From DATLLJ01 sp035537875 (GTDB lineage Bacteria > Acidobacteriota > Vicinamibacteria > Vicinamibacterales > CAVVIG01), in the NCBI GenBank assembly GCA_035537875.1, contig DATLLJ010000044.1, forward strand, positions 10,204 through 74,203: a stretch of DNA of 64,000 bases, written 5' to 3'. Under the pieces are notes generated by a model. It searched no databases. It was not told where the DNA came from and saw nothing but the letters and a program-made list of their open reading frames with translations. This document shows positions 27,121 through 34,756 of this stretch, piece after piece; position 1 is the stretch's first letter, and the number at the start of each line of letters is the position of its first letter. Both the position numbers and the translations under genes were made by a program.

Positions 27121-28158
27121 TTACTGGCCGGTGTCCGCCGCCCGGGCGATCAGATCGAAATGCAGCATTCCGTCAGGCAGTCGCTTCTGCGCCGTGATCT
27201 CGCGGTTGCGCCTATCCCAATGCGCCATCACTTTCTCAGGCGTGTCGAGCGACACGTCATCGTCAAATGCGCTCGTGACCCGAACGCTCGGATAAAACGA
27301 AAAAATCTGCTGCAGGAACGATAGAGGATTCTGCTGCTGGAGGTTCACGAGGCAGCGCGGGTTGAATTCCACCAGCAGCGCCGGGTGGTAGCGGCCAATC
27401 AGCCGTGCGAACCCTTCGAACGCCTGCGGCTCATGCCCTTCGATGTCCATCTTCACGAAATCGAGACGCGGCAGCTGTCCCAGCACGTCATCGAGGACAA
27501 TCGACTGCACGAAGTGACCGCCCTCTTCCGGTTCGCGTGCCCCGACCACATGCGTGTTCGACGTGCCGCCGGTGAGCGAGAACACACTCCGTCGATTCGA
27601 CGCGGCGTACGGCAGGACTTCAACGTTCTCGAAGCCGTTCAGAACGATGCCCCGGTAGAGCATCTGCAGGTTGTCGGGGTTTGGCTCGACCGCAATCACG
27701 CGACCAGTCTTGCCGACGATCGCGGCGGCGAGAAATGTCAGAACGCCGACGTTGGCTCCCACATCCACCGCCACGTCTCCTGCGTGGAGGTTCTCGCGGG
27801 CGGCGCGCCGGACGTGCTCTTCGTATTTGTGAGAATGAAAGATACCATGGCCGAAATCAGTGTCGAGCTTCTGTATGCACACCTGATATCCGCCGAGATC
27901 CACAGGGGTCGGACGCGACTCGTCAGCCTCCAGGTGGCGGTACTCGTCGGAGTTGATGAAGCTGCGAATCAGGCGGTCGAGCGAAAGCCCTTCCGAGACG
28001 AGCTGCCGATAGTGAGTAAGACCACCGTCATCGGGATCGCGCTTGAGTATCAGCCGGTACGCGTAATAGATATCTTGTTCGGTCGCACGGTCTTCGGCCG
28101 CTGATGGAGGGAGGGTCGCCAGTCCTCGCTCAAGGCCCAGATACCGAAGGATGCTCAT
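27121..28158 (-). CDS. FkbM-family methyltransferase with N-terminal DUF4214 domain
   Basis: A 345-aa protein. Residues 28-74 match the DUF4214 pattern (YRLILKRDPDDGGLTHY, then SFINSDEY), a small helical domain often found at glycan or calcium-binding proteins. Residues 110-330 form an FkbM methyltransferase with the SAM site DVGANVG (132-138), then VIAVEPNPDN and the acidic DFVKMDIEGHE. FkbM enzymes O-methylate sugars or natural products; the target here is unknown but glycan modification fits the region. It is convergent with glpD (9 bp apart) and lies downstream of a barrel-protein gene on the same strand. Confidence 0.87.
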   Translation of the reverse strand: MSILRYLGLERGLATLPPSAAEDRATEQDIYYAYRLILKRDPDDGGLTHYRQLVSEGLSLDRLIRSFINSDEYRHLEADESRPTPVDLGGYQVCIQKLDTDFGHGIFHSHKYEEHVRRAARENLHAGDVAVDVGANVGVLTFLAAAIVGKTGRVIAVEPNPDNLQMLYRGIVLNGFENVEVLPYAASNRRSVFSLTGGTSNTHVVGAREPEEGGHFVQSIVLDDVLGQLPRLDFVKMDIEGHEPQAFEGFARLIGRYHPALLVEFNPRCLVNLQQQNPLSFLQQIFSFYPSVRVTSAFDDDVSLDTPEKVMAHWDRRNREITAQKRLPDGMLHFDLIARAADTGQ

Positions 28159-28173
28159 CGAATCGACCTGGGC

Positions 28174-29037
28174 TTATGGCACCGTGAACGCATCGAAGAC
28201 GTAGGTGACACCGGCCGTGACCCCGATCGTGGGGTCGATCGAGGTGAGTCCGACGAACCCGGCCGCGTCGAACCGGATCGTTCCTTGTGTGTATCGGCCG
28301 CCGAACTTCAGGAGGCTGCGGGTCTCGGTGCCGGGCGGGGGGCTGCCGGCCCGCGTGGACACCCGTCCGTTGACCTCGCCGACGAACTCCGCCTGTTGCG
28401 TGACCGCACGGGCGAGCGAAAAACCGTAGGTGAGCACGTCATTCTGACGGTCGCCGTCAGTCGGGTCGGCGAGGATGCCCAAGCCGACGTTGCCGACGAG
28501 TCGGACGGACTGGATGGTCTTGGCGACGAGCAAGGAGGCAAAGAAATCGGTCGTGTCCGTGCCAAGGCCGCTCTCGTTGGAGGCGTTCGGGAGCTTGGTC
28601 GCGAAACGGAACCCGAACGCCGGTCGGCCGGGCGTTTCGGCGGCAAGCCTGACCTTCGTCCCCATGACGAAGTCCTCGACGTCGCTCGTGCCGGACCCGG
28701 TCGCCGTGACCGACGAGGCGAGGGGTGCGGACGGGTTCCTCGTGCTGATCGACAGATGGTTGAACAGACCGCCGTCAATCTGGATCTCGGCGATGGAGCT
28801 GATGCCCACGCTGACGCCCACGCTGGGCAATCGCCACAGGTTCCCCTCTAAACCAGACACGGGATAGGTCTGATCGTTCGCGAAGTCGACTCCGCCCTCG
28901 ACGAGCACGCGGCCGGCACCAATGCTCTCCGGATCTTCAGTGGTGAGCGGCCGCTGCTGGGCAGAAGCCGGCAACGCGCAGACGAAGGTCAGACCGATTG
29001 CCATCACGGAACAGCGTAGGGACACGAGGATCCTCAT
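28174..29037 (-). CDS. Predicted outer-membrane beta-barrel protein (phenol-degradation MetA-like)
   Basis: A 287-aa exported protein. The signal peptide (residues 1-27) ends in ALPASAQQ. The mature part begins RPLTTEDPESIGAGRVLVEGG and continues as amphipathic strands with Gly/aromatic turns to a C-terminal VTYVFDAFTVP, resembling the MetA-pathway-of-phenol-degradation barrel family. Function is unknown; such proteins are often labelled transporters without proof. The ATG at 29037 overlaps the ttcA stop (ATGA), so translation is coupled to an unrelated tRNA-modification gene. A longer frame upstream lies inside ttcA and was rejected. Confidence 0.78.
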   Translation of the reverse strand: MRILVSLRCSVMAIGLTFVCALPASAQQRPLTTEDPESIGAGRVLVEGGVDFANDQTYPVSGLEGNLWRLPSVGVSVGISSIAEIQIDGGLFNHLSISTRNPSAPLASSVTATGSGTSDVEDFVMGTKVRLAAETPGRPAFGFRFATKLPNASNESGLGTDTTDFFASLLVAKTIQSVRLVGNVGLGILADPTDGDRQNDVLTYGFSLARAVTQQAEFVGEVNGRVSTRAGSPPPGTETRSLLKFGGRYTQGTIRFDAAGFVGLTSIDPTIGVTAGVTYVFDAFTVP

Positions 29038-29825
29038 GCGGTGACGGGAACGCGGGCGCGGAGCTCGGCGGGCGGGTTCAGCCGCGTGTCCAACAGGTGT
29101 CGTGGGGCGACGTTGGCGAGCGCCTTGAGCATCGACTGCTTGACACCCGGATGCTCGGTTTCGAGGTCCATCAGGAGCCGCTTGACCCTCTGCCGTTGCA
29201 GCGCGAGGTCGCCGCACGCGGGGCAGCAACAGCCGATGATCGGCAATTCGGACTCTTTCGCGTACTGTCGCGCTTCGTCTTCGCCGACGTAAACGAGAGG
29301 GCGAATGACAACGTGTACGCCGTTGTCAGACACCAGCCTGGCGGGCATCGCCTTGAGCGCCCCGGCAAAGAACAGATTGAGCAGCAGCGTCTCGATGAAG
29401 TCGTCGGCATGATGCCCGAGCGCGATCTTCGTTGCCCCGACTTCTCCGGCGACTCGATAAAGGACGCCGCGGCGCAGGCGGGCGCACAGCGAGCACGGCG
29501 TCTGGTCCGCGTCGAGGATGTCCTCGATCAGCTCCCCGATGCCGGTGTGCTCGATCCGGTACTCCCAGCCCCGGGCCTCGCACGTGCGCGCGATAAGGTC
29601 GTGCTTGTACTCTTTGTAGCCGGAATCGACGTTGACGGCCACCAGCGAGAAGCGCACCGGCGCCCGCTGGCGAAGGACGTCCAGGATCTGGAGCAGCGCC
29701 CAGCTGTCTTTGCCGCCCGACAACCCGACCATCACGCGATCGCCCTCCTCGATCATCTGGTAATCGACGATGGCTTTTGTCGCCTTCTTCGCGACGCGCG
29801 ATTCGAGCTCGCTTCGATATGCCAT
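29034..29825 (-). CDS. ttcA: TtcA-like tRNA 2-thiocytidine synthetase (PP-loop ATPase)
   Basis: A 263-aa ATP-dependent enzyme that thiolates cytidine 32 of certain tRNAs, using an iron-sulphur cluster. The PP-loop SGGKDS is at 36-41. Cluster cysteines are present as Cys111 and Cys114 (PCSLCARLRRG), with a C-terminal CCCPACGD (199-206). IALGHHADDFIETLLLNLFF is typical of the TtcA/TilS group. It is shorter than the E. coli enzyme mainly at the ends. The start at 29825 follows 80 bp of spacer after the acyltransferase gene. Confidence 0.92.
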   Translation of the reverse strand: MAYRSELESRVAKKATKAIVDYQMIEEGDRVMVGLSGGKDSWALLQILDVLRQRAPVRFSLVAVNVDSGYKEYKHDLIARTCEARGWEYRIEHTGIGELIEDILDADQTPCSLCARLRRGVLYRVAGEVGATKIALGHHADDFIETLLLNLFFAGALKAMPARLVSDNGVHVVIRPLVYVGEDEARQYAKESELPIIGCCCPACGDLALQRQRVKRLLMDLETEHPGVKQSMLKALANVAPRHLLDTRLNPPAELRARVPVTA

Positions 29826-29909
29826 GGCACTTGATTCTAAACGACGTCGTCTCCAAGACGCGACGCGCGTCCACCCGCGCGCCGGCTCCGTCCGGGAATC
29901 ATCCGACCG

Positions 29910-30662
29910 TCAACGCCCGGTCCGTTCGACCCGTGAGGAAATCGTGCGCGCCGGGACGCCGACGGCAATCGCGTGCGGTTCGATGTCGTCCCGGACCACA
30001 GCGCCGGCCCCGATGACCGCGTGCTCTCCAATGTTCACCCCGTCGAGCACCTTGGCGCCGGCGCCGAGCCAGGCGCCCCGGCCCACGGACACCCCGGCGG
30101 ACTTGCGCGACTGGGACAAGACGGCCGCCGTCGGATCCGAAAAGTCATGATCGCCGCCGATGACGTAGCTGTAGGCGGCCATCAGCACATCGGCGCCGAT
30201 CGTCACCCGGCTTGCCGAGAACAGCTCGCAGTTGAACCCGATGTTGGCGCCGTCCGCCACTTCGATATCGCCGTTCTTGCACGATAGTATGGTGTTGCGC
30301 CCGATGAACACACGGCTGCCGATCCGGATGCCGTGATTGCTCTCCCCCTTCGCGTCCAGCAGACAGTTGTCGTCGACGACGACGTTGCTGCCGATGTGAA
30401 TCTTGTGCGGATGCCGAAGAACGACGTTCTGCCCGAAGACGACATTCCGCCCGCAGGAGCCGAGCAGCCACGGATACATGATCTTGCGGAGGCCAAGCCC
30501 GAGCGCGCCTGCTCGCGCCTGCGCCAGGGAAACGACGAGCTCGTACTTGAGCAGCGCGGCCAGTCCGGGCCGCCCGACAACGAGCGCCGAGTATTTCGCC
30601 GCGCTGGACCGGTCCGCGGCGAACAGCTGTTCCTGCGCTTTGTCGATTTCAGAGCCAGCCAT
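29910..30662 (-). CDS. Left-handed beta-helix (hexapeptide repeat) acyltransferase
   Basis: A 250-aa sugar O-acyltransferase of the WcaF/NodL-like type. From about residue 80 it is a run of hexapeptide turns ([LIV]-G-x4: IHIGSN, ITIGAD-like). Included are RIGSRVFIGRNTIL, a catalytic-type His in GGDHDFSD, and WLGAGAKVLDGVNIGEHAVIGAGAVV. It probably acetylates a glycan intermediate from acetyl-CoA. ATG at 30662 overlaps the upstream SDR gene by 14 bp; an ATG at 30680 is possible. It is last in the minus-strand glycan run 29910-33574. Confidence 0.9.
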   Translation of the reverse strand: MAGSEIDKAQEQLFAADRSSAAKYSALVVGRPGLAALLKYELVVSLAQARAGALGLGLRKIMYPWLLGSCGRNVVFGQNVVLRHPHKIHIGSNVVVDDNCLLDAKGESNHGIRIGSRVFIGRNTILSCKNGDIEVADGANIGFNCELFSASRVTIGADVLMAAYSYVIGGDHDFSDPTAAVLSQSRKSAGVSVGRGAWLGAGAKVLDGVNIGEHAVIGAGAVVRDDIEPHAIAVGVPARTISSRVERTGR

Positions 30663-31632
30663 GTGCGCGATACCATTCAATCGTGCGTCTCACGCCGTCC
30701 CGCAACGTGACCTGGGGCGCGTAGCCGATTTCGCGCCGGGCGCGGGTGATGTCGAACGCGCGGCTCTTGGTGAAGAAGTCGACGCGCCGCCGATAAATGG
30801 GCGGCTCGACGCCAAACGGCACGCAGACAGACTCGCAGGCCGCCCCCGCCAGCCAGAACGGCCAGACCGGCAGATGGACCCTCGGGCGAGGCACTTCGAC
30901 GACTTCCGCGATCAGCCGGACCAGATCGTTCAGCGTGGTGACTTCTCCCCCCGCGACGATGTAGGTCCGATTGGCGGCGGCCGCGTGCTCGCCACAGAGC
31001 CGGAACCCTTCCACAAGGTCGTCGATGTAGGTCAGATGGTAATAGATCCTTCCACGTCCCAGGGTGAGCCAGCGGCGGCGGGCAATGCCCCGGAACAGCT
31101 TCAGCAGGCGCCGATCGCCCGGCCCGTAAATGCCGCTCGGCCGGACGATGGTGATTTCGATGCCGGAGCGCACGCCAGCTTCCCGCACCAGCCGCTCGCC
31201 CTCGAGCTTCGTCTCCTGGTAGATGTCACCAGGCTTGAGCGCGGCATCCTCGTTTGCCGGCGGATGATCGATGTCGCCGTGGACCCCTACAGTGCTGCAG
31301 TGTACGACCCGACGGACCCCGGCCGCCGCGGCGGCTTCCACGACATGGCCGGCCGCGATCGCGTTGACCTGGCGGTAGGTTTCAGCCGACACACCCGCCT
31401 GACGGTAGATGGCCGCCACGTGATAAACGACTTCAACGCCCTTCACCGCGCGTTCGAGCGCCGCCTGGTCCCTGAGGTCGCCGACGACAACCTCGAGTCC
31501 TGGAGCCAGGGCGAGGTCCGCTTCCGGCATCGGGCGACGCTGGAAGCCACGTACCTCATAGCCCCGCGCCGCGAACGTGCGCACCAGGTGGCCGCCGGTG
31601 AATCCACCGCTGCCGGTTACGAGGACGCGCAC
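30649..31632 (-). CDS. NAD(P)-dependent extended SDR (epimerase/reductase)
   Basis: A 327-aa extended SDR. The nucleotide site is VTGSGGFTG at 5-13. The catalytic Tyr/Lys lie in IYQETKLEGERL and the Ser in HCSTVGVHG. It resembles dihydroflavonol-reductase/4-epimerase types that act on sugar nucleotides or hydroxysteroid-like substrates; the substrate is not readable. The GTG at 31632 is chosen because the Rossmann strand starts there and it overlaps the upstream methyltransferase gene by 16 bp. It is third in the minus-strand run and probably contributes to glycan building. Confidence 0.88.
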   Translation of the reverse strand: MRVLVTGSGGFTGGHLVRTFAARGYEVRGFQRRPMPEADLALAPGLEVVVGDLRDQAALERAVKGVEVVYHVAAIYRQAGVSAETYRQVNAIAAGHVVEAAAAAGVRRVVHCSTVGVHGDIDHPPANEDAALKPGDIYQETKLEGERLVREAGVRSGIEITIVRPSGIYGPGDRRLLKLFRGIARRRWLTLGRGRIYYHLTYIDDLVEGFRLCGEHAAAANRTYIVAGGEVTTLNDLVRLIAEVVEVPRPRVHLPVWPFWLAGAACESVCVPFGVEPPIYRRRVDFFTKSRAFDITRARREIGYAPQVTLRDGVRRTIEWYRAHGWL

Positions 31633-32363
31633 CGTTCCGCTACGAGGGTAACCGGCGAGCCGAACCAGCCGAGCAGCCCGGCTCGATCGAGCAACCCTTC
31701 GATCGCCCTCGTAAACCGGAGCGACCCGATCGCTTTGTGAAACGCGATCGGCAGCACGAACTGCCGGTGCATCGATCGGATTCGGAAGCCGTGTCGCGCG
31801 AACGCTTCGGCGATCGTGCGGTGGGTGAACACGCGGTACGGCTCGGTCTTCCAGCCGAGCGTGTGAGCAACGCGTCGGACCGCCGATTCGATGGCGGCCA
31901 CACTGTGCGCCGATGGGTAGTCCACGACAACGAGCCGGTCGGCCACGCGGCAGAGCTCGCCGATGCATCGACGCCACTCGGGGGCGTGCATGATCACGCG
32001 CAGGCATACCGCCACGTCGAAGGCGCGGTCAGGGAACTCGAGCGCGTGTGCGTCGCCGACGAGAAACCGGACCGGCACGCCCTCCGCCGCCGCCCGGCGT
32101 CGGGCGACCGCCAGCATCTCGGCCGACGCGTCGATGGCCGTCACGTGGGCGCCGCCGCGAGCCAGGAGCAGCGCGGCTCGCCCCGTGCCGGTCCCGACGT
32201 CCAGGACGACGCGATCGCGGATCGTGCCGATGAGGTTGGCGAGTACTCGCGCCTGGGTGCTGGCTATCAGTTCACCAATCGGCCCGCCGAACCGTCTGTC
32301 GTCGAAGGTGCGGGCCGTTTCAGGATCCGCGTAGGTCGTATAGCTGTAGTGGCTCTCGGTCAC
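31617..32363 (-). CDS. Class I SAM-dependent methyltransferase
   Basis: A 248-aa methyltransferase. SAM motif I is LDVGTGTGRAALL (54-66), then the acidic AIDASAEML, AFDVAVCLRVIMHA and the later VVVDYPSAHS. It lies between a GT4 glycosyltransferase (4-bp overlap upstream) and an SDR (16-bp overlap downstream), so modification of a growing or lipid-linked glycan, or of its lipid, is likely. The C-terminal 100 residues are basic and hydrophobic, perhaps for membrane-surface association. Substrate unknown. Confidence 0.9.
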   Translation of the reverse strand: MTESHYSYTTYADPETARTFDDRRFGGPIGELIASTQARVLANLIGTIRDRVVLDVGTGTGRAALLLARGGAHVTAIDASAEMLAVARRRAAAEGVPVRFLVGDAHALEFPDRAFDVAVCLRVIMHAPEWRRCIGELCRVADRLVVVDYPSAHSVAAIESAVRRVAHTLGWKTEPYRVFTHRTIAEAFARHGFRIRSMHRQFVLPIAFHKAIGSLRFTRAIEGLLDRAGLLGWFGSPVTLVAERCASS

Positions 32364-33574
32364 GCCAGATCCTTTACAACCGCTGTGTGAGGCGGTGAAG
32401 GTCCAAGCGCAGCGTACGCCTGACGCGTACGGTCCAAGTACGCGTCGTAGCTGTACTTCGTCTCCGCCAACAGTCGTGCCCGTCGGCCGAGGGCCGCTGC
32501 CCGCGCCGGGTCGTGGAGCACGGTCACGATGCCGTCGCCGAATGCGTTTGCCGTCGCAGCGGTCAAGACCGCCGTGTCATCGGACAACACCTGGGTGTGT
32601 GTCAGGAGGCGCGTCGCCACGATCGGTTTGCCCGACCGCAGATATTGATAAATCTTGAGGGGGGTATTCGTGCCGCGTGAGCGCGGCGATACCAGGACGT
32701 CGGCGGCGAGCAGGTACGCCGGGATTTCCTCGGCCGGACGCTCGCCCGCAAACAGCGTGACGGATTCGACGCCGGCGGCACGCGCCAGATCGCGAGCCTG
32801 CGCCACCTGATCGGGCTGGCCCCCTGCGAGCACCAGCCTCGCGTCGCCACGAGCGGCCTTCACGACGGCCATCGCCCCGAACAGCAGCTCGAGCCCCTGG
32901 TACGCCTCGAACGTCCCGGTGTAAAGGACGAGCGGCGTGACGGCGTCCACGCCGAGCGATCGCCGCACGGCGGCGGCCTGTTCAGGCGTCGGCTCGGACT
33001 CCGACGAGCCCGGCGCGTTCTCGATCAGCACGACCCGCGCCTGCGGATCGATCGTGCGCACCGTCTCGGCCAGCGAGGGGCAAATCACGATGACGACACG
33101 CGAGCGGCGGATCATCAGCCGTTCGGCGACCGCGAAAATCTGACCGAGCGCGCGGGAACCGCTGAATGCGAAGTTCGTGAGCTGCTGAGGCAGGCTCGAA
33201 TGCATGTCGTAGAGATGGGGAATACGCATCGCCGCCGCCAGCGCGACGCCGATGACTCCTCCCTCTTCGTGGGAATGGATGACGTCGTATCCTCCCTCCG
33301 GAGCGGCGAGGGCGCGCCGCAGAGTCGTCAGCACAAGGAGGATGTCGAGCGGCACCTTCGCGAAGGACGGTCCGATCTTCACTCGATTCACGAACGGCGG
33401 GCGGAACGCGCGAAAGATGCGCAGCCCCGGCATGGACACGTCGCGGCCGAACGGGTAGGTGACGAGATCGACCTGATGCCCGAGCGTGGTCAGCGCGCGG
33501 ATGCGGTGGAACTCGCTGAAGGGTGTGCCGCGCGGTTCGAAGAACGGCTCGGGGGCGATCATCAGAATGCGCAC
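32360..33574 (-). CDS. Glycosyltransferase family 4
   Basis: A 404-aa GT-B fold enzyme. The N-terminal domain has the Gly-rich acceptor loop (MIAPEPFFEPRGTP), and the C-terminal donor domain shows LVLYTGTFEAYQGLELLF, LVLAGGQPD and the E-x7-E-like segment ending KIYQYLRSGKPIVATRL. It transfers a sugar from a nucleotide donor to a glycan or lipid acceptor. The GTG start at 33574 is set by the start of the Rossmann strand; the frame stays open further upstream but crosses the divergent UPF0104 gene. It heads a minus-strand run with a methyltransferase, SDR and acyltransferase, each overlapping. Confidence 0.92.
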   Translation of the reverse strand: MRILMIAPEPFFEPRGTPFSEFHRIRALTTLGHQVDLVTYPFGRDVSMPGLRIFRAFRPPFVNRVKIGPSFAKVPLDILLVLTTLRRALAAPEGGYDVIHSHEEGGVIGVALAAAMRIPHLYDMHSSLPQQLTNFAFSGSRALGQIFAVAERLMIRRSRVVIVICPSLAETVRTIDPQARVVLIENAPGSSESEPTPEQAAAVRRSLGVDAVTPLVLYTGTFEAYQGLELLFGAMAVVKAARGDARLVLAGGQPDQVAQARDLARAAGVESVTLFAGERPAEEIPAYLLAADVLVSPRSRGTNTPLKIYQYLRSGKPIVATRLLTHTQVLSDDTAVLTAATANAFGDGIVTVLHDPARAAALGRRARLLAETKYSYDAYLDRTRQAYAALGPSPPHTAVVKDLA

Positions 33575-33607
33575 GACCCGGTGATTTTCGCATGAAATCG
33601 TAGTAGA

Positions 33608-34564
33608 GTGAGGGCCCGAGTGCGTCTCGTCTTCAAGCTCGCCGTCAGCGTTGCTCTGCTCTGGCTCCTCTTCTCGCGAACCGACGTGGGCACGTTGTGG
33701 CAGAGCGTGCAGTCCGCATCGATCGGGTGGCTCGCTGTCGCGATCGTGATTTACGCGGCGACCGTTGCCGCCAGCGTCTGGCGATGGCGGCTGCTGCTCA
33801 ATGCGCAGGGCGTCCACGTCCGCGCCGGTCGGCTCGCCAGCTCGTTCCTCGTCTCGCTCTTCTTCAATAACTTTCTGCCGAGCAACATCGGCGGCGACGT
33901 GATTCGCATTCGCGATACGGCCGGGCCCGCCGGATCGAAAACGCTGGCGACCGCCGTGATCCTCGTCGATCGCGGCCTGGGCCTGATGGGTCTGGTGCTC
34001 GTCGCTGCCTGCGGCGCTTCGCTCGCGGCCGGCGGCGCCACACGCGGCGCGCTCCCCATCCTGCCGGCGTGGCTGTGGATCGGGTTCGTGCTCGGCGCCG
34101 TCCTTTCACTGCCGGTCGTGCTGGCTCCCACGGGATTCGCCCGCCTGCTGCAGCCGTTGCGGATCATTCACCCGGTCTGGATCGACGAGCGCATCGGCAA
34201 GATTACCGGGGCGCTCTCGCGCTTCCGGAATCGGCCCGGGGCGCTTGCCGGCTGTTTTGGCGGCGGCGTGTTCGTTCAGGCTGCGTTCGTCGCCTTTTAT
34301 CTGGCGGTGGCGTATGCGCTTCGCATCCGCATCGGCCCCTCGGACATGGCCGTCATCGTGCCGCTGTCCTTCATCCTGCAGATGGCGCCGGTTTCCATCA
34401 ACGGCTTCGGCGTACGCGAAGCCGCGTTCTCGCTGTACTTCTCGCGCCTCGGGCTTCCGCTCGAGTCGGCGCTGCTCATCTCGCTCGTGCCGACGGCGCT
34501 CGTGATGCTGTTCTCGCTGTCGGGGGCTGCGTTGTACGTCGGCCGGGAACGCGCGGGACTCTAG
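33608..34564 (+). CDS. UPF0104 / lysylphosphatidylglycerol-synthase-type flippase domain protein
   Basis: A 318-aa integral membrane protein with seven or eight helices. Family markers are FFNNFLPSNIGGDVIRI near residue 90, VILVDRGLGLMGL, and LQMAPVSINGFGVREAAF in the C-terminal half. These are typical of the MprF flippase domain and of AglD/UPF0104 proteins that accompany glycan genes and are thought to move lipid-linked substrates. No cytoplasmic DUF2156 synthase domain is attached. It is divergent from the GT4 gene (33 bp apart) and a paralogue sits at 50314. GTG at 33608 is the start, with GTG at 33620 possible. Confidence 0.88.
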   Translation: MRARVRLVFKLAVSVALLWLLFSRTDVGTLWQSVQSASIGWLAVAIVIYAATVAASVWRWRLLLNAQGVHVRAGRLASSFLVSLFFNNFLPSNIGGDVIRIRDTAGPAGSKTLATAVILVDRGLGLMGLVLVAACGASLAAGGATRGALPILPAWLWIGFVLGAVLSLPVVLAPTGFARLLQPLRIIHPVWIDERIGKITGALSRFRNRPGALAGCFGGGVFVQAAFVAFYLAVAYALRIRIGPSDMAVIVPLSFILQMAPVSINGFGVREAAFSLYFSRLGLPLESALLISLVPTALVMLFSLSGAALYVGRERAGL

Positions 34565-34582
34565 ACCATCTCATAATGCGCC

Positions 34583-34646
34583 GCCACGAAGGCACGGAAT
34601 CACGAAAGAACAAGCGATTGCTTTCCGTGTTCTCGTGATTTCGTGG
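34583..34646. repeat. CACGAA word repeat with imperfect dyad
   Basis: Between the flippase and the GT-C gene, 64 bp contain GCCACGAA, CACGGAATCACGAAAG and, inverted, TCTCGTGATTTCGTGGC. The arms form an imperfect hairpin. It is another member of the word-type intergenic repeats of this window. Confidence 0.6.
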
Positions 34647-34756
34647 CCGATCCAGCTGGCCGCTTCCAACGGACGGCCGGCGGCGGACCGGGTCTTCTGG
34701 ATGGCCGAGGCGCGGCCTCGTCAGCGCTCACCCGTATGCTAGATTGTCCGCGGCAC

